Both the position numbers and the translations under genes were made by a program. A stretch of 64,000 bases of DNA from Sipunculus nudus. Lineage: Eukaryota > Annelida > Sipuncula > Golfingiida > Sipunculidae. How positions within the stretch are numbered: position 1 is the stretch's first letter; the number at the start of each line of letters is the position of its first letter. The notes beneath the pieces are model-generated. The model made no database searches and had not been told where the DNA came from. It saw only the letters and a list, made by a program, of their open reading frames with translations. Shown one piece after another: positions 23,812-37,300 of the stretch. Location of the stretch: assembly GCA_026874595.1 (NCBI GenBank), contig CM049314.1:73734300-73798299 (forward strand). The letters run 5' to 3'.

Positions 23812-26800
23812 ACCGTCAACATAGCTGAAAATTATAAACACCGAAGTGACACGGTGTCAGTGAACATTTTCCCGCCAAAATAGTCATGAATGAAGTCACA
23901 TGGGGTGAGTTTTTACTACGAACCTCTTATTGTCCCTCTGCTTATAACATGTGACAGCTCCGCCAATCACAATATCGTTAGGCCAGCCTGCCTAAGGCAT
24001 GTGTTTATGCAAATCAACTTCTCACATGGTTTAAACGCCCACATCGGCCGGTGACCGTGTGAATATCGAAAAAAACTTTCATCAAATGCGACAGGGAAGA
24101 ACTTCCGCTTTATTTGTAGTCAAATTAGAACCTTTCCTAATTGCTCATGTTTTTGCAGGCGGTTTTGCCCGCTGTTTCGCCCGAGTAACGAACATTGGTA
24201 GATATTTTTGCCTGGCATTTTTCTCCACTCGCGTGTACCGATCGTTCCACGCATATAGGTACAATCAGACTAATTTTTATGGCTCAGATTAAACGATCGG
24301 CACCGTCAGGAAATACCTTTTTATTATAGAAATTTAGAGCATCTAGGATTAACAGAAAGGCTGTTTTTGAAGCACATGAAGGCGGATTTTACCAACAAAA
24401 ATTATTTACAGACTAGTCCAAAAAAATTTCCAGCCGCTGTCGAAAATCTCGATCGGCCAGGTTAGCCCCCACACAATTTTTTTAAGGATGACCAGGTAAT
24501 ATGAACATTTATGCGAAATTTATACATTGGATATTAAATGTTGTTTGAAATAAAATTTCAGCCTGGTTAAAAATGGTGGCACACGCGGTAAGCTTGGTTA
24601 GAATAAAAAAAAACAACAAATGTTAACATTTCTCAGGCTACTAGCCAGTCGGGCTGAAAGTAAGATCGTACCAGCCCGTCGAATTTCACACTCGCCGCGG
24701 GCTAGCGTTAAGATCGAACCCTGCAAAAGCTCAAATATCTGAATAACTACTGCATTGATCACCATGATTATGTGCATGAACATTGATCATGGGGTGTTCC
24801 ATCACCTCCTGCAGACTGGTGATGCCACCTGTATTTTTTACATTTTTTTATGATTTTTTTGTTTTCTTGTTTTTTTTTAGACCTGCAATGAAACTGTCAA
24901 CTGTTAACATGGCACAATTCCTAATCACTGGACCTGGAATCTTCTAACTTGACATCAAAGGAGGTTCATGAATATATCTCTGTGGAAACCTGAAATTATG
25001 TCTCTGTTACCCATATTCTCCAAGCTATGGGGCTCAGAAGTACCCCTCAGAATATTAAAAATTTGATACAAAAGCTCCAGTAGGTGAATAACTAAGACAT
25101 TGATCAGCATGATACTTTGCATGCAAATTGATCATGGACTCTTTCTTCAGTTTCTGCAGAAATGGTGGCACTACCTGTATTTTTTTTCCAATTTTTACTT
25201 CCAATTTTCTTCTCTATTTTGAGACCTTCTAAGATGTAGTCATCTGTTAACCAGACAAATCATAATGGTTGGACTGAGAAATTTTTAGGAACTGACAAAA
25301 TTAGTTTCTTAATTATTTGTGGTGTCATCTAGTTGAGACCTTCAAATGAAGTGGTCTGGCTGTTGATAGGGCACAAACCATAACCGTTGGACCTAGAAAC
25401 TTCTAACTGTACATCCAGGGAAATTAGAAATTAGATCATAGTGACCTATATTATGAAAGATATGTGAAACAACATGATTTGAGCACCCTATAGGACAGAT
25501 TTGCATGATTGGTTACAGTTGGATCTAGAAACTTCTACTTTGATTAAGATCCAGGGAGGTCCCTGTAAAAATTTCTTGGAAATTTGAAATAATGTTACTG
25601 TGACCTATATTCTGCAAGCTGTGTGAAAGAACATGATTTTAGCACTGTTTTAGTCATATGGACACAAATGGTAGCAGTTGGATGTAGAATAAAATCACTG
25701 TAACCTATATCTAATGTCTGTTGGCAAATTGCATGATTTTTGGCACTCTTGGAGTTCATTTTACCCATTGTTCAAGGTTCCTTGAATTCAGCTGAGCGTC
25801 ATGGCCCACGGGCCACTTGTTTATCTCTATTTTTGAAACCTTTGAAGATGCGGTCATCTGTTAACAGGGCACAAATCGTAACCGCTAGACCTAGAATCTT
25901 CCCACTTGACATCCAGAGAGGTTCATGAAAAATCTTCTTGGAAACCTGATATTAGGTCTCTATTACCCATATTCTTCAAGCCATGGGGCTCCTAAGTCCC
26001 CCCAAGAATAATGAAAAATTTGATTCAAAAGCTCAAGTATTTGAACAACTTATGCATTAATCACCATGATATTTTGCAGGAAATTGATCATGGAGTGTTT
26101 AATCAGTTTCTGCGAACTGGTGGTGCCACCTGTATTTTTTCGAATTTTTACAATTTTTTTTTCTGTATTTTTGATCCCTGTAAAGATGCAGTCATCTGTT
26201 AACAGGGCACACATTGTAACCACTGGACCCTGCTTTTTTCCTTGCTATGGCGCTCCTAAGTACCCCCCCACAATAATGGAAAGTTTGATACAAAAGCTCA
26301 AGTGTCGGAACAATTGATACTTTATCACCACGATTCTTTGCATGGATATTGATCGTGGAGTGTTTAACTAGTATGCGGACTGGTGGCGCTACCTGCAATT
26401 TTTTATTTTTATTCAATTTTTTTCTCTGATTTATTGAGACAATTAAAGATGTGGTCATCTGTTAACAGGGCACACATTGTAACCACTAGCACTTTATTCT
26501 TTTTACTTGACATTCAGAGATGTCCATGAAAAATCTTCTTGGAAACCTGAAATTAGGTCTCTGTTACCCATATTCTTCCAGCCATGGGGCTCTAAAGTAG
26601 CCCCCAGAATAAAGGAAAATTTTATACAGAAGTTCAAGTATCTGAACAACTAATACATTGATCACCATGATTCTTTGCATGGATATTAATTGTGGAGTGT
26701 TTAACTAGTTCCTGTGAACTGGTGGCGCCACCTGCAATTTTTTTATTTTGTACAATTTTTTTCTCTATTTTATTGAGACATTTACAGATGTGGTCATCTG

Positions 26801-27682
26801 TTAACAGGGCACAAATCATAACAGCTTGACTTACTATCTTCTTTCATTATATGCAGGGAGGCCCATGAAAAGTCTCTTAGGAAACCTAAAATTAGGTCTC
26901 TGTTACCCAAAACCTCTCAGCTATGGGGCTTCGAAGTACCCCCCAGAGTAATTGAAAAATTGATACAAAAGCACAAGTATCTGAACAACTAATGCATTCT
27001 TTGCATTGGTATTGGTCATGGAATGTTTCATCAGTCGGCAGACTGGTGGTGCCATCTGTATATTTTTTTAAAGATTTCTTGTTTTTGAGACTTTTAAAGA
27101 TGTGGTCATCTGTTAACAGGGCAAATATTGTAATGACTTGACCTAGAATCTAGTATCTTGACATGCAGGGAGGCCCATGAAAAGTCTCATAGAATCTTTC
27201 ACTTGACATCCTGGAAGATTCATGAAAAGTCTCCAAGGAAACCTGAAATTAGGTCTCTCTTAACCATACCATTTGAGCTATGGTGCTCAAAAAGGGCCCT
27301 CAAAACAATTAAAAGTTTAAAACAAAAGCAGGGCACAAATCATAAACATTGGACCTAGAATCTTCCAATTAGACATCAAGGGAGGTTTATAAAATGTCTC
27401 CTTGCAAACTTGAAATAATAGGTGTCTATAACTCATATTTTCCAACTTATGTGGCATGTTTGAGCACCCCAAAAATAATGCAAAATACATACAAATTGGG
27501 AGATTCCTCAGGAATTGGTGAAAGGATTGTCTTAAAATTTGGTGTGCTTATGCGTCTTAATGAACTTAAGCTAACTTGCATGAATGATGGTGCCACCTAC
27601 ATTATCTTAATTAGTTCCCTATGCAAGGACATATTGTCAACATGTCAGTTGGCTGAGTGTCATGACACATGGGTCACTTGTT

Positions 27683-27965
27683 GTAGAATAAATTTATGCC
27701 CTTTTCTCAGGAGTGATTTGGCCAATTGGCCTGAAATTGTACATATCTATAGATCTTGGACTCATCCATCTTGTGCGCAAGAATGGTGGCACCTTCTGCA
27801 ATCATTTTGCCATGATGTCCACCTGTGTATTTGTTTTAGATGAAAATTTCTCATATGTGAGGAGTCCTTCAATGTGTTGGTCTCCAATTTGGCATTTACA
27901 TCCATCTTGGAGAGTTTTCTCGTCAACCATACAGGTGGTGCCACCTACCTTCCCATTTTTATAGT
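27683..27965 (+). repeat. Single family F core unit
   Basis: This matches the tandem units at 6951-7500: TTATGCCCTTTTCTCAGGAG, then GGTGGCACCTTCTGCAATCA, then CCACCTACCTTCCCATTTTT. It follows directly on the unmatched B1 tail at 27682 and precedes the host gene. From 27966 to 28180 the DNA looks unique, with no gene visible. Confidence 0.6.
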
Positions 27966-28180
27966 ATAAATTCATCCCCTTTTCATAAAAGTGATCAGTG
28001 GCGTTAATTTTTCCTCCAGGGTGGGGGGATGACTTTGTATATTTAAATACACATTAATTTTCTGGCGATACTATGGCACCCGCGGCGCCAAGAAATATCT
28101 AGTTATGTAGCTGTTTAACTAGCAAATAACTACAACTCTGTGTAATAAACTGATGAAAATTTCTCTGTTTCTTTTTTTAG

Positions 28181-28323
28181 TGAATGCTCAGGTGGGGCAT
28201 TGTAGATTCATTGGGGAAGCAAGCTCAGCCACCGCCTCATCAGGTGAAAATATCGTCCAGGCTGTAAATTTCACCGAAGGATGGGAACCTGCTACATCAA
28301 GTGAAAAAAATCCATACATACAG
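28181..28323 (+). CDS. Exon a of the F5/8C-domain gene
   Basis: The acceptor is a polypyrimidine tract, TTTCTTTTTTTAG, ending at 28180; the donor is CAG|GTCGGT at 28323/28324. It enters in phase 1 and leaves in phase 0. An in-frame ATG at 28153 would read MKISLFLFLVNAQ, which resembles a signal peptide, but its hydrophobic run is encoded by the polypyrimidine tract itself. It could be a first exon or an internal one; the strong acceptor makes me favour internal. Confidence 0.7.
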
Positions 28324-31300
28324 GTCGGTGGTTCATCATATTATATAATAAATACATACAGGTTAGTTGGTTCATCATATTATGAAATCCATATATGCAG
28401 GTTAAAGCTGTTGAAAAAAATTCTTTTTTTTTTACCTTAAAATTGAATTAATGTACCTCATATATAAATATACCTTTACCTGTAAGCATGCAAAATTTAA
28501 ATAGAACTGATGGAACCAGCTCATGACAAACGTCGCCTGCAGATTTGTAATTTCTCTATGGTAGGTGTATTTTACGTAATATTCTACAAATGGCTAATGT
28601 CCGATATAAGCATAATTTTGATCTAGATAATTGATATATACTGTATTTATCTGTTTCTGTTTATATTACTTTTCACATAGTTTCATCATTGGCATAACCA
28701 TTTTATTATTTAGGTAGGATTCAGTTTGTCGGCTGATGCCTGCAATGCCCTGGAGATTAAGCCAGATAAAACATTCAATTATGATCTTGTGTATCCTACC
28801 AAGAAACTGAGGTTCTTTAGGGTGGCCGTGTCTGATAATGGGACTGACTGGACCTTCGTGAGACAACACCCAAAAGATCACCCTCATGAGCTTGTGAGTG
28901 AACTTGTCTCTTGACAGATTTGACATCTTGTTTAACATCAAGAGGCTGTATCATATTTACCTTCCATCTAACCCATCCTGGAAATTTAAGATATTTTTTT
29001 TTTTAAGTGTAGTTTTAGAAATATTCAAAATTTTAGGAATAAATGACTAAACTGAATTTTCTGACAGGATAATGTTTCACCAGTGTTTTTATTTTATGGT
29101 TGATGCGAGTTTGAATGGGATTCCTACTCATATCACAAGCAGTTACTGATGCGTGTGGCTGAAAATGTTCAAAGATGAATATGATGATTGGAAGTCTTTA
29201 TTCACAGCATGGAGGTCTGGGCCAGTCTCTGCTGAGGCCCTGCAGTGCCCAGCTAGAGAAAGTCCATCTTTCCAAGAACCACACAACGTGTAAGAATATA
29301 CTTAGCCTGAATAAACATTCAGTTATAGGTTGACCTTAGTGTTATTAACAGACACATATAACCATGACCTGGCCATCTCATTATAAGGACCAATTTAATG
29401 CTCATTTATGGGAGTACTATAAGGCTGAATCTGAATTATCATTAGATACTGATGAAACCATTAATCTACCTGGCTCTATCCATGTTCCAGAACACATGAA
29501 TTGTACAGAGTGCTCATATACCTGCTTTTTAGCGAACCTGTGAGCTTATGCGATGGTGTGGTGTCGTCCGGCATGTGGCGTCTGTACGTTAACCCATACT
29601 ATCCTGAAAACGGCAAGAATTAGCATCACAAAATCTTATGCATAAAATGAGTCATCTAAAAAACTCTATCGGATTTTGCTTATTTTTTGGCTAACTGCAT
29701 TTTCTTAGATTTTATAGGGAAAAAGCTAAAAAAGCTTAAAAAATCTTCTTCTCCGAATCTGTTAAGCCAAATTGTCCAATATTTTACAGAAATGATTCCT
29801 GGATCAATCTCTCTCAAGTTTGTTCGAATGGTTTAAGTTCGGTGATTGTTGGCCGAGTTACAGAAAGTTGAACTTAGTCATCTGTCCAAAAAAGCATACT
29901 AAAATTACAATCTCAGAAATGGCTTGAGCTATCATCACCAAATTTCATGCCAATGTTGGTCACATGAGTCATATCTGAAATTGAGGTATTGGTGGCGCCA
30001 CCTGCATCGGCCTTTTTTGTATGGGGGTCATCAGTGCCCGTATCATACTGACAGCTACAAATAACTTCTTCCAAATTGTTTAATATCGCACAGAAATGAT
30101 CCCAGGGTAGTGCTTTCTGAAGTTTGTTCAAATGGTCTCAGTTCAGTGACTTTTGGCTAAGTTATGGGAAGCTGAATTTAGTCATATGCCATAACAGCCC
30201 ATTTTAGCTAAGTGGCTACAAAAATCTTCTTCTCAGAAACCACTGGGCCAAATTCTTAAATCTCACAAATTAATTATCCTTAGATGTTGATAATTCAAGT
30301 TTGTTCAAATGGTCTCAGTTCATTGACTTTTGGCTGAGTTATGGGAAGCTGAATTTAATCATATGCCATTACAGGCCATGTAAGCTAGGTGGCTACAAAA
30401 ATCTTCTTCTCAAAAACCACTGGGCCAAATTCTTAACTCTCACACATTAATTATCCTTAGATGTTGATAATTCAAGTTTGTTCAAATGGGCTCAGTTCAG
30501 TGACTTTTGGCTGAGTTATGGGAAGCTGAATTTAGTCATATGCCATTACAGCCCATGTAAGCTACAAAAATCTTCTTCTCAAAAACCACTGGGCCAAATC
30601 CTTAAATCTCACACATGAATTATCCTTAGATGTTGATAATTCAGGTTTGTTCAAATGGTCTCAGTTCAGTGACATTTGGCTGAGTTATGGGAAGCTGAAT
30701 TTAGTCATATGCCATTACAGGCCATGTAAGCTAGGTGGCTACAAAAATCTTCTTCTCAAAAACCACTGGGCCAAATTCTTAAATCTCACACATTAATTAT
30801 CCTTAGATGTTGATAATTCAAGTTTGTTCAAATGGGCTCAGTTCAGTGACTTTTTGCTGAGTTATGGGAAGCTGAATTTAGTCATATGCCATTACAGCCC
30901 ATGTAAGCTACAAAAATCTTCTTCTCAAAAACCACTGGGCCAAATTCTTAAATCTCACACATTAACTATCCTTAGATGTTGATAATTCAGGTTTGTTCAA
31001 ATGGTCTCAGTTCAGTGACTTTTGGCTGAGTTATGGGAAGCTGAATTTATGGTTCCAAAAAATGAATTTTGGCTGAATTATAAAGATTGAATTGAGTCAT
31101 TTTACATATATGTTAGCTGTGAGAAGCAGATACATCTACCCTAGCACCAGTTTATCAGCATCCATTACATCATGCCTCTAGACATTTAGATTTCAGAATA
31201 TCTATGGAAAATATTGACAAGAATTTTTTTAAAGCTTTTAAAAAATGTAGATTTATGATATTAGATATCATCTGTACACTATTCATAATTTTTCAGGAAT

Positions 31301-34300
31301 AGCAGGAGCTACCATCCCCAAATTTTATGCAGTTATCAGTCACTTATCAAATGTTGATGGATTCAGCTAATTTTTGCTATCTGCATTTACTTAGATTTTA
31401 CAGGGAAAAAGCTGATAAAAACTTCTTCTCTTGTAAAGAGTCCAGCCAAATTGTTCAATATTTTACAGAAATGATCCCAGAGGCGAGCCTTCTCAAGTTT
31501 GTTCAAATGGTTTGTGTTGGATAAATTTTAGCAGAGTTACATAACAGGCCAAGATTGTGTATGTTTCTTGAATAGGTTGAGAAACTGCCAAATGTTTCAG
31601 ATTTGGCAACAGAACAAGAGTTCATACAGTGCAGCCGGATTTAGGCCAAGAGTTCAATCAGTGCAGCCAAGCACAAGGCATGTGATCACCTCATGGGCAG
31701 CATGTGATCATTTCATGGGTAGCATGTGATCACTTCATGAGTATCATGTGATCACCTCATGTTCATTCAGTGCAGCCAAGTACAGGTCAAAAGTTCACTC
31801 ATTCTAGCCAGGTGCAGGTCAAGAGTTCACTCAGTGCAGTAGCATGAGCCAGTAATTTGTCACAGTACACTCAGGGCAACAGCCTTTCTCACCTAAGCCT
31901 GGTCAGCCCTGTGCATCAGACTCAAGGCCTGATATTCTGACCTGTCTATGTGTCTTTAATGGCTTTCTCGTTCACAAGACAGGTGTCGCCATCTACAATG
32001 ACTTTGCAAAGTGTAAGTGCCTGCTTAATTCTACGGAGGAATTTGATATATCAGCCTGAAATTGGGCCTATTTATACATGTCAAATAGCTTTGTCCTATA
32101 CAAGACTGGTGGTGCCACCTACAATAATTTTTTGTGTTGTATGCACCCATGCCAGAATTTCAGCAGTGATGTTTGTGTATTGTTTCTTGTTCAAAATGTT
32201 TAGTACTTGCATTGTTCATATATTTGAAAAGTAGTGGTTCAGCATTGAAGCGTTATACCTGGTGTATATCCATATGCACAGGTTCGCATTAGGCCTGTAG
32301 GCCTTGTTTAAAAAAAATGTGATTTCTGGCTTCCTTTGTGTATATATTAATGATCTAATGACCAACCTAATTTTGGTTTTGAAACATTCTTATAATGCCT
32401 TCATGAAGGATGTATGAACTTGTGTATCAACAACTTGTTTGTAAACACGTCAATATTGACCAATTGGAAAAAATGTAACCTAAGGTGGTAGGTGTATCAA
32501 CAACTTGTTTGTAAACACATCAATATTGACAAATGGGGAAACATGTAACCTAAGGTGGAAGATGGCATTTTTAGCTCAGCTGACTGAAAGTCATCTGAGC
32601 TATAGCGATCACTCTTTGTCCGTCGTCCGTCTGTCCGTCTGTCCGTCTGTTAACCAGGCACAAATCGTAACCGCTGGACCTAGAACCTTGTTACTTGGGA
32701 TTCTGAGAGGTCCATAAAAAATCTCCTTGGAAACCAGAAATTAGGTCTCTGTTACCCATATCCTTCGAGCTATGTGGCCCCAAAGTACCCCCCAGAAAAG
32801 TAAAAAATTTCATACAAAAACTTCAATATCTCATTAACTACTTGACTGATGGTCATGATTTTTGGCATACATATTGATCATGAGATGTTACATCACTTCC
32901 TGCAGACTGGTGGCGCCACCTGTATTTTTCGATTTTTTACGAATTTTTTTCTCTGTTTTTGAGACCTTTAAAAATGTGAACATCTGTTAACAAGGCACAA
33001 ATCATAAAGACTGGACTTAGAATCTTAATTCTTGACACACTGAGAGGTCCATGAAAAATCTCCTTGGAGACCAGAAATTAGGTCTCTGTTACCCATATCC
33101 TTTGAGCTATGGGGCCCCAAAGTACCCCCCAGAATAGTAAAAAATTTCATACAAAAACTTCAATATCTCAATAACTACATCACTGATGGTCTTCGTTTTT
33201 GGCATATATATTGATCATGAGATGTTCAATCAGTTCCTGCAGACTGGTGGCGCCACCTGTACTGTTTGATTTTTTACGATTTTTTTCCTCTATTTTTGAG
33301 ACCTTTGAGGATGCTGTCATCTGTTAGCGTGGCACAAATCGTAACGACTGGACCCAGAATCTTCATTTTCGACACACTGAGAGACCTATGAAAAGTCTCC
33401 ATGGAAACCAGAAATTAGGTCTCTGTTACCCATATCCTTCGAGCTATGGGGCCCAAAATTACCCCCCAGAATAGTCAAAAATTTCATACAAAAACTTCAA
33501 TATCTCATTAACTACATCACTGATGGTCATGATTTTCGACATACATATTGATCATGAGATGTTTCATCAGTTTGTGCAGACTGGTGGCGCCACCTGTATT
33601 TTTCAATGTTCACAAATTGTTTTCTCCATTTTTGAGACCTTTAAGGATGTAGTTATCTGTCAACAGGGTACAAATCGTAACGACTGGACCTAGAATCTTC
33701 GTTCTTGACACACAGGGAGACCCATGATAAGTCTCCATGGAAACCTGAAATTTGGTCTCTGTTACCCATATCCTTTGAGCTATGGCACTCCAAAGTACAG
33801 ATCAGAATAATGGAAAATTTGATACAAAAGCTAAAGTATCTGAACAACTAATGCAGAGATAACCATAATTGTTTGCATGGATATTGATCATGGAGTGTTT
33901 CATAAGTTTCTGCAGACTGGTGGCACCACCTGTATTTGTTGGTTTTTTTTTACGAAATTTTTCTGTATTTTTGAGACCTTTAAAGATATGAACATCTGTT
34001 AACAGGGCACAAATCATAAAAACTGGACCAAGAATCTTTATTCTTGACACACAGGGAGACCCATGAAAAGTCTCAATGGAAACTTGAAATTAGGTCTCTG
34101 TTACCCATATTCTTTAAGCTGTATGGGTCCAAAATACCCCCCCCCTAGAATAATGGAAAATTTGATACAAAAACTGCAGTATTTCAATAACTACAACACT
34201 GATGGTCATGATTTTCGGCATACATATTGATCATGAGCTGTTCCATCAGTTTCTGCAGACTGGGTGTGCCACCTCTATTTTTTTTTCAAATTTTTACGAA

Positions 34301-37300
34301 TTTTTTTCTTTTTTTTGAGACCTTTAAAGATGTGGTTATCTGTCAACAGGGTTCAAATCGCAACAACTGGACCTAGAATCTTCATTCTTGTCATGCAAGG
34401 AGGCCCATGAAAGGTGCCTGTGGAAACTTGAAATTAGGTCTCTGTTACCCATATCCTTCAAGCTATAGGACTCCGAAGTATCCCTCAGAATAATGGACAA
34501 TTTGATACAAAAACTGAAGTATCTGAACAACTAATGCAGAGATCACCATGATTTTTTGCATGGATATTGACCATTAAGTGTTTTTATTAGTTTCTGCAGA
34601 CTGGTGGAGCCACCTGTATTTTTGTATCCGCCAAAACGAAGTTTTGCGGATACTATGTTTTTGATCGAGTTCCTCCGCCGCCGCGGCGTTCGTTTCCAGA
34701 GAGCTCCTCGGAGACTAATGGACCGATTTTTCCCAAACTTACACCTATTATCGGGTCACATGTGAACTGGTGCCTAACCAATTTGCATTGACCTCTGACC
34801 TTTCCTCTCTATCCAGTGTCCATTTGTGGGTCTGTTTCCACTCATAAACCCTCATATCTCGGGAACCGTTTGACTGATCAGGAAATAAAATTGATACAAA
34901 TGTAGCCCTTGGATTGCTTTATAACATACACAAAAAATGGTGGCGCCACCTGTAACCATGTTTGCACAGTGTCCATCTGTTCATCTGCCTTGGGTTAAAA
35001 TCACTCATATCTCTGCAGTGAATTGACTAATTCACCTGAAATTTGTCATGTGTATACATCCAGGATAGCTTTCTTGATTTTATGACAGGTGGCGCCACCT
35101 ACGTTCACGTTCACCCTGATGACATCCAAGCTTATATCTCGGGAACCGTTTGACCGATCAGGAAATAAAATTTATACAAATGTAGCCCTTTGATAGCTCT
35201 GTAACATACATAAAAAATGGTGGCGCCACCTGTAACAATGTTTGCACAGCGTCTGTCTGTTAGTCTGCCGTGGCCTAAAATTACTCATTTCTCTGTAGTG
35301 GTTCGACATAACTGTCTAAAATTTTGCAGGTTTATACATCGTGGACAGCTTTCTTGATTTTATGACAGGTGGCGCCACCTACATTCTAGTTAACGCTGGA
35401 CACATCCAAGCTCATATCTCAGGAACCATTTGACCGATTGGGCCAAAATTGTGCATGTGTTTAGATCTCACATAGGTCTTTATCATACACAAAACTGGAG
35501 GGGTTACCTGCAAAGATTTTTGCACAGTGTTTGTCTGTTTGTCTGCCATGGGCAAAAATTGCTCATATACATGTAGTGGTTTGATTTTTCTGCCTAAAAT
35601 TTTGCAGGTGTATACAACTTGGACAGCTTTCTGGATTTGTGGTAGGTGGCACAACCTACATACACATTTAGGCTGCAGACATCCATGCTAATATGCAACA
35701 TACCTCACTCTATTTCCCCTTGCCACTCAATCCATGCCTCACTATCCGATTTTGGCAGATACATGTAGTCACTTGTCGGTTACCCTTATTCTAGTTTTAA
35801 AAGTTTACACATTTTTCTCTATTTTTGAGATATATAAATACAGACTAAATCTTGGCCTGTTGGTTAATCTGTTTGATGCTTCAGTTGAATGGGTATATAC
35901 TACCATTCTGGTGATAAAATTTCCTTTTGCGAATCTCTTCCCAGTCAGCTGAGAGTCATGACCCATGGGTCACTTGTTTTGGAGGAAGAAGGCTGCTTTT
36001 CCATGTACACGTTTTCAAAGCATTTGCTGATTTGCTGCCACGAGGTGAATATCCAACCAGTTAATATGTCATGTTCTATTTCCATAAATACAGTTGCTGC
36101 ACAGCAAACATACCCATCAGTTTTGGAAACCAGCAAGGCTGGAATTCCCATGTGTTTGTCACACAAATTCCACCTAAGTGATGTCACATGTGGGATGGCA
36201 TGGTTTGCTTTTTATGTATTGTGTCTTAAATTGTGAGTGAAGTACTGTAATATTAACTTTGTATGTATTGTGTATCATATTGTGAGTGAAGTACTGTAAT
36301 GTTAGACCCAGTTGTGGCTCTGTTGTAAACACAGAGCCACAGGTCCCTGCCTTCATTTATCTAGCGGACAGGAGCACATGCAGGTGACTATGATGTACCC
36401 ATTTTAAGGACATTCAGCCTGTGGTTCTAAGCCCTGGGTTACTTACTGGCTGGTCATTGTTTCAGGCTTGCCCTGTACACTGCACCTGTTACATCATCAC
36501 TGCAAACTTACTGGCGCACCCAGCTGAAATGTGATACATGCGCCTGGCCAGCTGAAACAATCAAGTGTGTTACCTTGGTAACAATTACACTGCCTATGGC
36601 CAATGGTCCCTGTGTATGGAGTGGTCCAGTTATAGGACACTCACACCATACCCCAGTGATGATGTAACGCATGCATGTACAATGCCTCTTGAAACAATCA
36701 GCACACAGGGCACTGGGATAGGCACCCAACATCAGGTGTAGCCTATTCCCATCCGCAAGATAAATGAAGGCTGGGACCTGTGGCTCTGTGTTTACAACAG
36801 AGCCACAACTGGGTCTACTGTAATGTTAGCTTTATATGTATTGTGTACCATATTGTGAGTGAAGTACTGTAATGTTAGCTTTATTTGTATTGTGTATCAT
36901 ATTGTGAGTGAAGTACTGTAATGTTAGTTTTAAATGTATTGTGTATAATATTGTGAGTGAAGTACTGTATTGCAATCCAGATAATATCATGAGATATTGA
37001 TATTAACAATATGAGCCGGGGCTGTGTATCCCCTGGTAACTCATGAGATGATTTGATTCACAGTACAGCAGAGAAATACAGAAATCATTTTGCATTCTTA
37101 TACCTTACACATTGATACCAAATAACCAAATAACTGTACTGCATGTTGAATGTACTGCATTTTTTGTTTCAGTTAAATTTAGTTCTGTGCCTTTAGTGTG
37201 CTAATGTATGATATTAAATAAGCCACATTCTTTGGGACCCCTGGCTTTTACAATAAACCAGTAAATCATAGCAGAATAATACATACTAAACATTATAGTT

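Larger units (their letters stand above)
19343..24723. mobile_element. Cut-and-paste transposon with CAGGG ends, split by a second element
   Basis: The left end CAGGGTTTGATCTTAAGA and the complement of the right end, CAGGGTTCGATCTTAACG, match over about 16 bp. Flanking CAAAA at 19338-19342 and 24724-24728 is a 5-bp target duplication, and removing the element rejoins the B1 phrase GATACAAAAGCTCAA. Just inside the left end is a hairpin, CACTAGCCCATCGGGCTAGTG, and a related GCCCGCGGCGAGTG block lies at the right. The CAGGG ends resemble hAT, but hAT normally duplicates 8 bp, so family assignment is open. Short frames at 19904-19996 and 24059-24292 may be transposase relics; I do not recognise either. 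Confidence 0.7.
14757..27682 (+). mobile_element. Stack of family B1 elements nested in one another
   Basis: B1 cores are tandem units of about 300 bp running from CTGTTAACAGGGCACAAAT through CAAGTATCTGAAYAACTA to a GGTGGYGCCACCTGTATTT phrase. Heads (AGCTCAGCTGACTG or variants) lie at 14757, 15136 and 16339. Tails (GCTGAG...CCCATGGGTCACTTGTTT or variants) end at 16329, 18827, 25822 and 27682. Read as brackets, two complete elements (15136-16329, 16339-18827) are inserted into an outer one whose tail is at 25822. One more tail at 27682 has no matching head. The outer copy is also split by a cut-and-paste element at 19343-24723. Confidence 0.75.

Noticed and set aside
27394-27843. 149-codon open frame, the longest in the window
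   Set aside because: It spans the B1 tail at 27682 and the F unit, so it is a chance frame across a repeat junction.
29208-29289. Possible extra coding exon between exons b and c
   Set aside because: It has AG and GT(AAG) borders, but its 80 or 82 bp cannot join two phase-0 boundaries, and either length puts exon c into a stop-containing frame. Exons b and c join directly.
30125-31060. Six regular 170-177-bp units as a CRISPR array or centromeric satellite
   Set aside because: Whole units are repeated with no unique spacers, and they are the core of a single interspersed A element with a head and tail.
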